Part shown: positions 1 to 5,451 of the stretch, piece by piece
Layout: each line of letters starts with the position of its first letter
How positions within the stretch are numbered: position 1 is the first letter of the stretch
Assembly: GCA_964578485.1 (NCBI GenBank)
Contig: CAZODA010000094.1
Span: 1 to 6,049, forward strand
DNA: 6,049 nucleotides
Direction: 5' to 3'
Source of the DNA: CAZODA01 sp964578485
GTDB lineage: Bacteria > Bacteroidota > Bacteroidia > Bacteroidales > Marinilabiliaceae
Program-made: the position numbers and the translations under genes
The notes under the pieces: generated by a model
Told to the model about the DNA's origin: nothing
What the model saw: only the letters and a program-made list of their open reading frames with translations
Databases searched by the model: none

Positions 1-3
1 AAT

Positions 4-306
4 ATGGATGTATTTAATCAACATATCGAACATATTAAAAGAATTTGTGAATTGAACAAGGTGAATACTTTGTTTGCGTTTGGTTCAGTAACTACTGATA
101 AATTTAATGCTGACAGTGACATTGATTTGATTGTAGAAATTGATGATAGTAACCCAATTTCATATTCTGATAAATACTTTAATATAAAATTTCAACTCGA
201 AGAAATACTGAAAAGACAAATTGACCTCCTCGAACATAAGGCTATCAGAAACAGATTCTTAAAAAATGAGATTGATCGGACCAAAGTTTTAATTTATGGA
301 AAATAA
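4..306 (+). CDS. mntA: MntA-like minimal nucleotidyltransferase (antitoxin of a HEPN/MNT pair)
   Basis: This 100-residue protein is a minimal nucleotidyltransferase-fold enzyme. Visible are Gly27-Ser28, ten residues, then Asp39-x-Asp41, which is exactly the GSX10DXD signature of MNT antitoxins; Asp74 in R-Q-I-D-L-L is the likely third metal-binding carboxylate. Length and the C-terminal Ile-Tyr-Gly-Lys ending are normal for the family. In studied MntA-HepT pairs the MNT protein transfers AMP units from ATP to a tyrosine of the HEPN toxin and so silences it; I infer the same cytoplasmic role here. The ATG is the first in frame and leaves the usual 20-odd residues before the GS motif. Only three bases precede it, so an upstream start and the promoter cannot be checked. 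The gene overlaps the HEPN gene by 11 bp, implying co-transcription and coupled translation. The symbol is by family, not by proven orthology. Confidence 0.9.
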   Translation: MDVFNQHIEHIKRICELNKVNTLFAFGSVTTDKFNADSDIDLIVEIDDSNPISYSDKYFNIKFQLEEILKRQIDLLEHKAIRNRFLKNEIDRTKVLIYGK

Positions 307-631
307 AATCAAAACTTGGCTTGAAGACATCAAGCAATCAATTGATGAAATTGAATTCTTTCTTCCTACAAAGAGTAACTTTTTCGAATTTAAAAAGGAT
401 TTGAAAACAAGAAGAGCCATAGAAAGAAATATTGAAATAATAGGTGAGGCCGTTAACAGGATAATTAATGTTAAACCGGAAATAAAGATAACTAACGCGA
501 GAAAAATTGTTGATACTAGGAATAGAATAATTCACGGTTATGATACAGTTTCTGAAGACATAATTTGGGCAATTGTAACTCAAGACTTAAAAAAGTTAAG
601 ACAAGAAATTAAAAATTTGCTCAATGAATAA
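296..631 (+). CDS. hepT: HepT-like HEPN-domain ribonuclease toxin (DUF86 family)
   Basis: This 111-residue, mostly helical protein matches the HepT/DUF86 family. The key motif is Arg75-x4-His80-x-Tyr82 (RNRIIHGY), the RX4HXY active site of HEPN ribonucleases, preceded by the conserved helix around R44-N-I-E-I-I-G-E-A-V-N54. Family members act as dimeric RNases that cut RNA and stop growth; Tyr82 is the expected target of adenylylation by the partner MNT enzyme. All catalytic residues are present, so the toxin looks functional. The ATG lies inside the end of the nucleotidyltransferase gene with no Shine-Dalgarno match, which suggests translation by coupling. Antitoxin-first order means the neutralising enzyme is made first. 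The gene ends with TAA, and no clear terminator follows. Confidence 0.9.
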   Translation: MENKIKTWLEDIKQSIDEIEFFLPTKSNFFEFKKDLKTRRAIERNIEIIGEAVNRIINVKPEIKITNARKIVDTRNRIIHGYDTVSEDIIWAIVTQDLKKLRQEIKNLLNE

Positions 632-760
632 ACCATAACCCCTCGCTTAATACGCAAATTTAATTAATGAATAATCTCAAGCCGAAAATTAATTAACCGC
701 AACTTTGTAATTTCTCTACTTCCACCGGAAAAATAGGTCATAGATGATATTTAAACCACA

Positions 761-935
761 TTCCGCTAAGGCTTGCCGAAGGTTGAGCGTAGCGAAATCC
801 CGCCGAGTTTCACGGCGGCGGGACGTAACATATATAAGGCTTTCAGCCTATTAATTATATTAACCTACTTCCATATAATTTATTTAATAAAGGGTAATTG
901 CATGTTTAAAAAGGAATTTCCTTAAAACCCTGCCT
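761..935. repeat. Repeat A, copy 1 (direct repeat with 5740-5905)
   Basis: Positions 761-799 align without gaps to 5740-5778 (35 of 39 identical), and 821-935 align without gaps to 5791-5905 (99 of 115 identical by hand count). They are separated by a GC-rich hairpin segment that is 9 bp longer here, CCGCCG at 800-805 pairing with CGGCGG at 813-818. Two small stems lie inside: AGGCT/AGCCT (837-841 with 845-849) and AAGGA/TCCTT (911-915 with 919-923). There is no open frame or family motif, so this looks like a noncoding dispersed repeat. Confidence 0.85.
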
Positions 936-966
936 TATAAAATTTCCGTATAAAAAATCATTTCGA

Positions 967-1061
967 CTGTCGTTAAAAAATTCGAGCTGTTTGAGCGAAG
1001 CGAAATCCCGCTGAGGCTAGCCGAAGCGGGAGAGCGAAGCGAGTTCTTGAATTTTAGACAG
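967..1061. repeat. Inverted-repeat unit with nested hairpin and 11-bp direct repeats
   Basis: Outer arms CTGTC (967-971) and GACAG (1057-1061) enclose AAAATTC (977-983) and GAATTTT (1049-1055), so the whole unit can fold. Inside, GAGCGAAGCGA occurs twice (993-1003 and 1032-1042), flanking 28 bp that themselves form a hairpin with arms TCCCGCT (1006-1012) and AGCGGGA (1025-1031). Removing the 28 bp and one repeat copy leaves a continuous, simpler imperfect palindrome. This resembles a small element inserted with target duplication, but the duplication could also come from slippage. Confidence 0.65.
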
Positions 1062-1104
1062 GAGAAAAGATTTTTTGTAATGGCATTTTCTATGCTGGCT
1101 GGAG

Positions 1105-1124
1105 ATCCCGCTTTTCAGCGGGAT
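1105..1124. repeat. Perfect 8-bp hairpin
   Basis: ATCCCGCT at 1105-1112 pairs perfectly with AGCGGGAT at 1117-1124 around a four-base loop. No T-run follows on the + strand and no gene ends nearby, so it does not look like an intrinsic terminator. The stem repeats the TCCCGCT/AGCGGGA arms of the hairpin at 1006-1031, which suggests both belong to one repeat family. Confidence 0.6.
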
Positions 1125-1148
1125 TGTGCAGCAGCGGCATTTTAACTG

Positions 1149-1217
1149 CGTTGAATTTTGCTGCGTTCGGCAATGTGCAAACAAGTTTGCCCACTGCCCT
1201 CACTTATCGCAAAATTT
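1149..1217. repeat. Repeat B, copy 1 (direct repeat with 5575-5643)
   Basis: This 69-bp stretch aligns without gaps to 5575-5643 with 63 of 69 bases identical by hand count. It contains GCAAAC-AA-GTTTGC, a perfect 6-bp stem conserved in both copies. Short frames read through both copies and give similar peptides in part, but without start context or a family match. A noncoding dispersed repeat is the better reading. Confidence 0.85.
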
Positions 1218-1219
1218 TG

Positions 1220-1289
1220 TATTTCTTTATTTTTGCTGTAGAAAAAAAGAAAAGCCTGTGCGGCTCGAGCACAAAAGAAAAAAGAAATA
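1220..1289. repeat. AT-rich inverted repeat around a GCTCGAGC palindrome
   Basis: TATTTCTTT (1220-1228) is the reverse complement of AAAGAAATA (1281-1289). At the centre, TGTGC (1257-1261) pairs with GCACA (1269-1273), with the palindrome GCTCGAGC at 1263-1270. The arms are low-complexity A/T runs, so part of the pairing may be chance. It directly follows repeat B copy 1 and has no counterpart after copy 2. Confidence 0.45.
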
Positions 1290-1327
1290 ACCTAATCTCA
1301 TTTTATGTTGCCTCTTCAAGATGTTTG

Positions 1328-1391
1328 CGGGAACCTGTCCCGTTGCTACCTGCCCCGACTTGGCGGGGAAACGGGATTTCGCTTCGCTTAA
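1328..1391. repeat. Cluster of GC-rich palindromes with an inverted copy of a 20-bp family word
   Basis: CGGGA (1328-1332) pairs with TCCCG (1338-1342); the whole 15-bp palindromic unit recurs exactly in inverted orientation at 5924-5938 and with one change at 5730-5744. An alternative fold pairs CCCGTT (1339-1344) with AACGGG (1370-1375) around an inner CCCCG/CGGGG stem (1353-1357 with 1364-1368). Positions 1372-1391 are a minus-strand copy of the word seen at 783-802, 991-1010 and 5762-5781. Confidence 0.6.
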
Positions 1392-1470
1392 CCTCAACGA
1401 CATAGTCCTCAACGACGCAGTTCTCAACATTTTAACTCATCATTTATAATTTATAATTCATAACTAATCA

Positions 1471-1502
1471 TCACATCCTCACATCCTCACATCATCACAT
1501 CA
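1471..1502. repeat. Four tandem 8-bp units TCACATC(C/A)
   Basis: Four units lie in exact register: TCACATCC twice, then TCACATCA twice. They form the core of a longer CATC/CTAAT-rich low-complexity tract running from about 1437 to 1580. Tracts of this length and purity are prone to slippage, so copy number may vary between relatives. No protein or RNA function can be read from it. Confidence 0.85.
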
Positions 1503-1504
1503 TC

Positions 1505-1536
1505 TAATCTACTAATTAACTAATCTACTAATTAAC
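1505..1536. repeat. Two tandem 16-bp units
   Basis: The 16-mer TAATCTACTAATTAAC occurs twice back to back (1505-1520 and 1521-1536) with no mismatch. It follows directly on the 8-bp tandem array and belongs to the same low-complexity tract. Degenerate relatives (CTAATCA, CTACTAATTCAC) continue to about 1575. Confidence 0.85.
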
Positions 1537-1555
1537 CAATCATCTAATCATCACA

Positions 1556-1603
1556 TCTACTAATTCACTAATCAATGTAAATCAGGGCATGCCTTGTCTC
1601 TAC
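1556..1603. repeat. Short dispersed element C, copy 1
   Basis: Two words lie here: TCTACTAATTCACTAATCAA (1556-1575) and a GTAGAGACA-type half-palindrome read on the minus strand (1583-1603). Both have relatives at 4774-4793 and 4746-4766 (each 16 matches over 20 and 21 bases by hand), in swapped order. The second word resembles the short GTAGAGAC/GTAGGGAC palindromic repeats scattered in many bacterial genomes. Confidence 0.45.
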
Positions 1604-1706
1604 GACATTAATATCTAATAATTTGCGGAAATTAAATAATTCGTAAAAATTTGCGAAAATTCGTTGACCTCTTTACTGAAAACAAAATTTTTATCTGAAT
1701 TTAAAT

Positions 1707-1714
1707 TATATTTG
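1707..1714 (+). promoter_or_regulatory. Candidate Bacteroidota-type -7 promoter element
   Basis: TATATTTG matches the TAnnTTTG -7 consensus used by the Bacteroidota primary sigma factor. It lies about 119 bp before the acyltransferase ATG in an AT-rich leader. No convincing TTG -33 box sits about 20 bp upstream; the TTGACC at 1664-1669 is too far away. An 8-bp match in AT-rich DNA is weak evidence. Confidence 0.3.
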
Positions 1715-1832
1715 TCACCGTCTTAGAGATTTAGTACCGTAAATACTAAGGTGATATTTTTTGCTATGGTCAATTATCCATAAACTGTAATACAATGATA
1801 ATTGATTATTTGTTATTGTTAATCGACCCTTT

Positions 1833-3293
1833 ATGCTTTTTAACTCTTTAGATTTTGCCATATTTTTACCCATAGTCTTTGTACTTTATTGGTTTGTTAC
1901 AGCCCATAAGCTTAAAGTTCAGAATTTCTTAATCGTTGTATCAAGCTATGTGTTTTATGGCTGGTGGGATTGGCGTTTTCTTTCATTAATTCTCTTTAGC
2001 ACTGTTACCGATTATTGGATAGGATTAGCCATGGGAAGGCAGAAGATCAAAGTCAAGCGACAAGCTCTCTTGTGGGTAAGCATCATTGTAAATTTAGGCT
2101 TTCTCGGCTTTTTTAAATATTATAATTTCTTCCTTGAAAATTTCCTTGCCGCCTTTTCTTTATTTGGAAAAAACATAAGTCCCAATTCTCTCAATATCAT
2201 TCTGCCTGTAGGAATTAGCTTCTATACCTTTCAGACACTTAGCTATACTATAGATGTATATAAAAATAAGTTGGAGCCCACTAAGGATTTTATTGCCTTT
2301 ATGGCTTTTGTAAGTTTTTTTCCACAATTGGTGGCCGGACCAATAGAACGGGCTACAAACCTCTTAAAACAGTTTGAACAAAAGCGATATTTCGATTATG
2401 GCAAGGCTGTTGACGGAATGCGCCAAATATTGTGGGGACTCTTTAAAAAAGTTGTGATTGCCGATAATGCTTCTGAATTTGCAAATCTAATTTTTAATAA
2501 TTCGGACAGTTATCCCGGCAGTGTTTTGTTTTTAGGTGCTGTTTTCTTTGCATTTCAGATATATGGAGATTTTTCAGGCTATTCGGACATAGCAATCGGG
2601 ACTGCGCGCTTATTCGGCTTTGACCTTATGAGGAATTTTGCCTTCCCCTATTTTTCGCGTGATATCGCAGAGTTTTGGCGACGATGGCATATTTCCTTGT
2701 CAACTTGGTTTCGCGATTACCTTTATATTCCTTTGGGAGGAAGCAGAGGCAGCATAGGGATGAAAATCAGAAACACTTTTATCATTTTTATTGTGAGTGG
2801 CTTTTGGCATGGAGCAAACTGGACTTTTATTGTTTGGGGAGCACTAAATGCTATTTATTTCTTGCCCTTGCTTCTTGCCAAAAAAAACCGAACATATTTA
2901 GATATAGTTGCACGGGGTAAACTTTTACCTTCAGCAAAAGAAGCAATAAGTATGCTATTAACCTTTGGCCTAACAGTAATTGCTTGGGTGTTTTTTAGGG
3001 CAGAAAATATAACTCATGCTTTTAATTATGTAGCTGAGATATTTTCAAAATCTATTTTTACTCTACCAAAAGGAAGCGATTTTATAGGTACTGTAGTACA
3101 TCCCTTTACAATGTTTGCATTATTAGGAGTTTTTATTCTTTTCGAGTGGTTTGGAAGAGAACATCAATATGCAATTGAGCACTTAGGAATAAAATGGAAA
3201 AGACCATTTAGATATGCATTCTACTACGCAGTAATATTTGTAATATTCTGGTTTGGTGGTAAAGAACAAGAGTTTATTTATTTTCAGTTTTAG
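1833..3293 (+). CDS. MBOAT-family membrane-bound O-acyltransferase (AlgI/DltB class)
   Basis: This 486-residue polytopic inner-membrane protein belongs to the MBOAT family. The start M-L-F-N-S-L-D-F, the F-F-P-Q-L-V-A-G-P-I block (162-171), D-F-S-G-Y-S-D (246-252), the E-F-W-R-R-W-H block with conserved His286, and F-W-H-G-A-N-W with the invariant catalytic His326 all fit AlgI/DltB-type enzymes, as do the C-terminal F-I-Y-F-Q-F and the full length. About ten hydrophobic segments are visible. Family members move an acyl group (acetyl in AlgI, D-alanyl in DltB) from a cytoplasmic donor through the membrane, usually to a partner that acylates a surface glycan. The SGNH-like gene 8 bp downstream is the obvious partner. 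Start context has no Shine-Dalgarno match. Base composition drops from mixed to AT-rich in about the last quarter. The acyl donor and acceptor are unknown. Confidence 0.95.
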   Translation: MLFNSLDFAIFLPIVFVLYWFVTAHKLKVQNFLIVVSSYVFYGWWDWRFLSLILFSTVTDYWIGLAMGRQKIKVKRQALLWVSIIVNLGFLGFFKYYNFFLENFLAAFSLFGKNISPNSLNIILPVGISFYTFQTLSYTIDVYKNKLEPTKDFIAFMAFVSFFPQLVAGPIERATNLLKQFEQKRYFDYGKAVDGMRQILWGLFKKVVIADNASEFANLIFNNSDSYPGSVLFLGAVFFAFQIYGDFSGYSDIAIGTARLFGFDLMRNFAFPYFSRDIAEFWRRWHISLSTWFRDYLYIPLGGSRGSIGMKIRNTFIIFIVSGFWHGANWTFIVWGALNAIYFLPLLLAKKNRTYLDIVARGKLLPSAKEAISMLLTFGLTVIAWVFFRAENITHAFNYVAEIFSKSIFTLPKGSDFIGTVVHPFTMFALLGVFILFEWFGREHQYAIEHLGIKWKRPFRYAFYYAVIFVIFWFGGKEQEFIYFQF

Positions 3294-3301
3294 GAAATAT
3301 T

Positions 3302-4294
3302 ATGAAGCATTTTATTCTCAAAACATTATTATTCATATCTCCGCCCTTAATTATTATATCCTTACTTGAAGGTGGTATTCGTTTTTTCTATGAAGATTTC
3401 TTTTCAGAAACAAAACTTGAACAATTATTTTATAAAGAAATATCAGATTATAAATGGATTAACAATATCGATTCAGATAATTTAATTGTTTTAGCAGGAA
3501 GTTCCTCTGTAAGGTATGCTTTGTCATGCTCCAGATTAAACGAATTAAATCCTGATGGTTATAGTTATGTTAATATTGCAATGGATGCTCGAGACCCAAT
3601 TGCTACATATTTCATTATTAAAAGTTTAGATTTAAATAAAATCTCTTCCATATACATGGGTTTAGACCCTTGGATATTCGCTAAAAGATATTATAAGTAT
3701 CGAAAAGGTTATTTATATTTAGATTTTAAACTTAGCGAATTATTCAAATATTCAAAGGAGCATGATAGAAATGCTTTTTTTAAGCGTTATAAAAACCTTT
3801 TATCTTTATTTAAAAATAGTACCCCGGCATATTATGATTCCGTGACTAATATCCCTTCTGATTTTGGATCAGTTTCACTTAATAGATCGGATGTAAATTT
3901 TAATGATTTAAGGGATTGGTTTCAAATTGAATCCTTTGGTTGGTCTGATTTACAGTTTGAATATTTAAGAAAAATTCAAGATTATTGCGCAACTAATAAT
4001 ATCAAATTTTCATTGTTTATTCCTCCTAAAAGGTCTGATTATTCTAATTCCTACAAAAGAAACTTTAAAGATACTCATATTGATTATGTGAATAAGTTGG
4101 ATGAAAATGGAATTACTGCCCTAATTTTTGGAAAATTTAATCAGCTGGATACAATTGGCGACTCTTTGTTTTTTGCAGAAGCCTACCATTTGAATGAAAA
4201 AGGGCAAAAGAGATATTCTGAAATATTCTATAATATGACTTTATTGGAAAATGAATGCTTTTCTAAAAATTATAATTGGTTTGATGGAGATTAG
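3302..4294 (+). CDS. Membrane-anchored SGNH-fold protein, probable acyltransfer partner of the MBOAT enzyme
   Basis: This 330-residue protein begins with one hydrophobic helix (about 4-22), followed by a domain expected outside the cytoplasm. L-A-G66-S67-S68-S-V-R matches SGNH block I, with Ser68 the likely nucleophile as in the G-S-S of DltD. V-N91-I-A-M may supply the oxyanion Asn. E293-A-Y-H296-L-N-E-K-G matches block V, with His296 catalytic, but the acidic residue three before it is Glu rather than the usual Asp. In AlgJ/AlgX and DltD, such proteins receive an acyl group from the MBOAT enzyme and transfer it to a polymer; that role is inferred here from fold motifs and the 8-bp spacing. 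A weak AGGA overlaps the upstream stop, 6 bp before the ATG. The gene is markedly AT-rich. A plain SGNH esterase is the alternative. Confidence 0.8.
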   Translation: MKHFILKTLLFISPPLIIISLLEGGIRFFYEDFFSETKLEQLFYKEISDYKWINNIDSDNLIVLAGSSSVRYALSCSRLNELNPDGYSYVNIAMDARDPIATYFIIKSLDLNKISSIYMGLDPWIFAKRYYKYRKGYLYLDFKLSELFKYSKEHDRNAFFKRYKNLLSLFKNSTPAYYDSVTNIPSDFGSVSLNRSDVNFNDLRDWFQIESFGWSDLQFEYLRKIQDYCATNNIKFSLFIPPKRSDYSNSYKRNFKDTHIDYVNKLDENGITALIFGKFNQLDTIGDSLFFAEAYHLNEKGQKRYSEIFYNMTLLENECFSKNYNWFDGD

Positions 4295-4298
4295 AGTT

Positions 4299-4382
4299 CT
4301 TACGCACAGCGTTACACACAAGATACTTGACAGGTTGCGAGTTGTAGGGATTTTTTTGTGGTAAGAGTAGCTGTAACGTAAG
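4299..4382. repeat. Imperfect 84-bp inverted repeat after the SGNH gene
   Basis: CTTAC (4299-4303) pairs with GTAAG (4378-4382), and GTTACA (4311-4316) pairs with TGTAAC (4372-4377), leaving a 7-base bulge on the left arm and a 55-base centre. It starts 5 bp after the SGNH stop codon. It could be a weak RNA structure or the remnant of a small element; chance is not excluded. Confidence 0.3.
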
Positions 4383-4614
4383 CCTTAGATCTAATACCTA
4401 TATAAAATACAATGATTTTTCACGAGCTGAGGTGATTTCAATCAAGGTTTTGTGACTTTTCAAATTCCACCTAAACTCATTGGAATTTTCGGAGGCTCTG
4501 CATTATTATTGCTAAAGCCTTAACATTATTATATTTATATTTTCACAACATTCCGCCTCCCATATGCTTGTTGGATAGGTTGCGTTGGTACAGGTAATCG
4601 GCGAAAACTACTCC

Positions 4615-4663
4615 TTGAAAACGAAAGAGAGTTTTCAATGTACCCAAAGCATCCTGCTTTGGG
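4615..4663. other. Two adjacent perfect hairpins
   Basis: TTGAAAAC (4615-4622) pairs with GTTTTCAA (4631-4638) over an 8-base loop. Four bases later CCCAAAGCA (4643-4651) pairs with TGCTTTGGG (4655-4663) over a 3-base loop. Neither is followed by a T-run on either strand, so they do not read as intrinsic terminators. They lie about 320 bp from the SGNH gene and 250 bp from the exonuclease. A small structured RNA or a palindromic repeat unit is possible; no known RNA family is recognised. Confidence 0.5.
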
Positions 4664-4745
4664 ATAAGCGGCATCAATAAACCCTGCCACTATGAACCCG
4701 TTGACCAAATTAATTGATGACTAAAAGCTCAAAATCCTAAACCGA

Positions 4746-4793
4746 CACGACATGTCATGTCCCTACCATCATTTCTACTGATTCACTGATGAC
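4746..4793. repeat. Short dispersed element C, copy 2
   Basis: Positions 4746-4766 (with the palindrome GACATG-T-CATGTC at 4749-4761) match 1583-1603 at 16 of 21 bases. Positions 4774-4793 match 1556-1575 at 16 of 20 bases. The two words lie in the opposite order to copy 1 but on the same strand. It precedes the AT-rich leader of the exonuclease gene. Confidence 0.45.
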
Positions 4794-4915
4794 TGTTTAT
4801 TGATAACCATATTATAACCTTTTTAAATTCCACTTCGTATATAGCTGTATTTGTGTTTATTATAAAAATAATAATATAATACGTTGTTATTAAAATTTTA
4901 ATTAAAAATTTGTTA

Positions 4916-5419
4916 ATGATGAACTTTGTAGCCATTGATTTTGAAACCGCTGTAAAACACCATATTTGTTCCGTAGGAATTGTAACTGTTGAAAATGGTG
5001 AGATCATTGATGAATACCACACATTAGTTCGACCACCCTATAACCAATATAATTGGTTTTGCATAAAAATTCATGGTATAACATCTCAAGATACAGAAAA
5101 TTCGCTTCCCTTCATTGAAATATATCCTGAAATAAAAAAGCGATTATTCGGGAAAACCGTTGTTGCACATAATGAATCTTTTGACAGGAGTGTTTTGCAA
5201 AAGACAATGATTGATAATGGTTTATCTTATTCTGAGTTGAATATTTCGAATAATTGGGAATGTACAATGAAATATTGTAGGTCAATTAAAAAATATCCTT
5301 CTGGAAAATTAGATGTTTGTTGTGCTGTTGAGGGCATTGAATTAAACCATCATGAAGCTCTATCAGATGCAAGGGCTTGTGCCGAATTGTTTTTAAGAAT
5401 CAAAACAACTTCGTCATAG
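4916..5419 (+). CDS. DEDDh-family 3'-5' exonuclease (DnaQ/epsilon-like)
   Basis: This protein of about 167 residues is a complete single-domain DEDDh exonuclease. Numbered from the second ATG (4919), Exo I is F-V-A-I-D7-F-E9-T, Exo II is A-H-N-E-S-F-D89, and Exo III is H145-E-A-L-S-D150, so all four acidic metal ligands and the general-base His are present. I-H-G-I-T (51-55) and A-L-S-D-A-R-A-C-A-E-L match bacterial DnaQ-like proteins. Such enzymes remove 3'-terminal nucleotides from DNA or RNA in the cytoplasm; with no polymerase, BRCT or UvrC-like domain attached, this is more likely a repair or turnover nuclease than the replicative proofreader. An in-frame TTG at 4910 could add two residues, but the tandem ATGs at 4916 and 4919 are better starts. 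There is no Shine-Dalgarno match. It appears monocistronic. Confidence 0.9.
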   Translation: MMNFVAIDFETAVKHHICSVGIVTVENGEIIDEYHTLVRPPYNQYNWFCIKIHGITSQDTENSLPFIEIYPEIKKRLFGKTVVAHNESFDRSVLQKTMIDNGLSYSELNISNNWECTMKYCRSIKKYPSGKLDVCCAVEGIELNHHEALSDARACAELFLRIKTTSS

Positions 5420-5434
5420 TTTGGCTAAATGGAA

Positions 5435-5451
5435 AATGCCTTTTAGGCATT
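5435..5451 (+). terminator. Hairpin just after the exonuclease gene, possible terminator
   Basis: AATGCCT (5435-5441) pairs perfectly with AGGCATT (5445-5451) around TTT, starting 16 bp after the stop codon. The position suits a 3'-end structure, but no T-run follows on the + strand. It may therefore only protect the transcript end or act as a weak terminator. Confidence 0.4.

Larger units (their letters stand above)
632..1832. other. 1.2-kb gene-free region rich in repeats
   Basis: No credible protein gene lies between the HEPN toxin and the acyltransferase; the open frames here are short, lack family motifs and run through repeats. The stretch holds, in order: two TTAATTAA palindromes (660-667 and 689-696), repeat A, a 95-bp inverted-repeat unit, an isolated 8-bp hairpin, repeat B, an AT-rich inverted repeat, a cluster of GC-rich palindromes, a low-complexity CATC-rich tract, a short element shared with 4746-4793, and finally an AT-rich leader before the acyltransferase. 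GC-rich islands (about 783-822, 1000-1045, 1100-1140, 1325-1380) stand out against AT-rich surroundings. Confidence 0.75.
4295..4915. other. 0.6-kb gene-free region with hairpins and an AT-rich leader
   Basis: No protein gene is supported on either strand. The stretch holds an imperfect inverted repeat just after the SGNH gene, a T7 run at 4351-4357 without a good stem before it, two adjacent perfect hairpins (4615-4663), element C copy 2 (4746-4793) and an AT-rich leader to the exonuclease. In the leader TATAAT (4875-4880) follows a TTG (4851-4853) by 21 bp, a loose promoter match only. No convincing intrinsic terminator closes the acyltransferase operon. Confidence 0.65.

Noticed and set aside
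338..583. 81-codon open frame on the - strand inside the HEPN gene
   Set aside because: It is antisense to a gene with a complete HEPN motif and has no domain of its own.
1124..1405. 93-codon open frame on the + strand
   Set aside because: It runs through repeat B, an AT-rich inverted repeat and GC-rich palindromes, shows no domain motif, and its start has no supporting context. It is best explained as repeat DNA without stops.
1227..1430. 67-codon open frame on the - strand
   Set aside because: It is antisense to the same repeat cluster and of low complexity, with no family resemblance.
1471..1536. Possible CRISPR-like array
   Set aside because: The units are 8 and 16 bp, contiguous and without spacers, so this is a simple tandem repeat.
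2675..2920. 81-codon open frame in another frame of the acyltransferase
   Set aside because: It is a shadow of the strongly conserved MBOAT region containing His286 and His326.
4341..4357. T7 run after the SGNH gene as an intrinsic terminator
   Set aside because: No stable stem directly precedes the T-run; the only pairing found is the loose 84-bp inverted repeat that encloses it.
4299..4382. Integron attC recombination site
   Set aside because: The inverted ends (GTTACA/TGTAAC) do not match the required GTTRRRY and RYYYAAC core sites, and no integrase gene is visible.
4783..5022. 79-codon open frame on the - strand overlapping the exonuclease start
   Set aside because: It is antisense to the AT-rich leader and to the Exo I region of a clear gene; its hydrophobic stretch comes from A/T-rich DNA.
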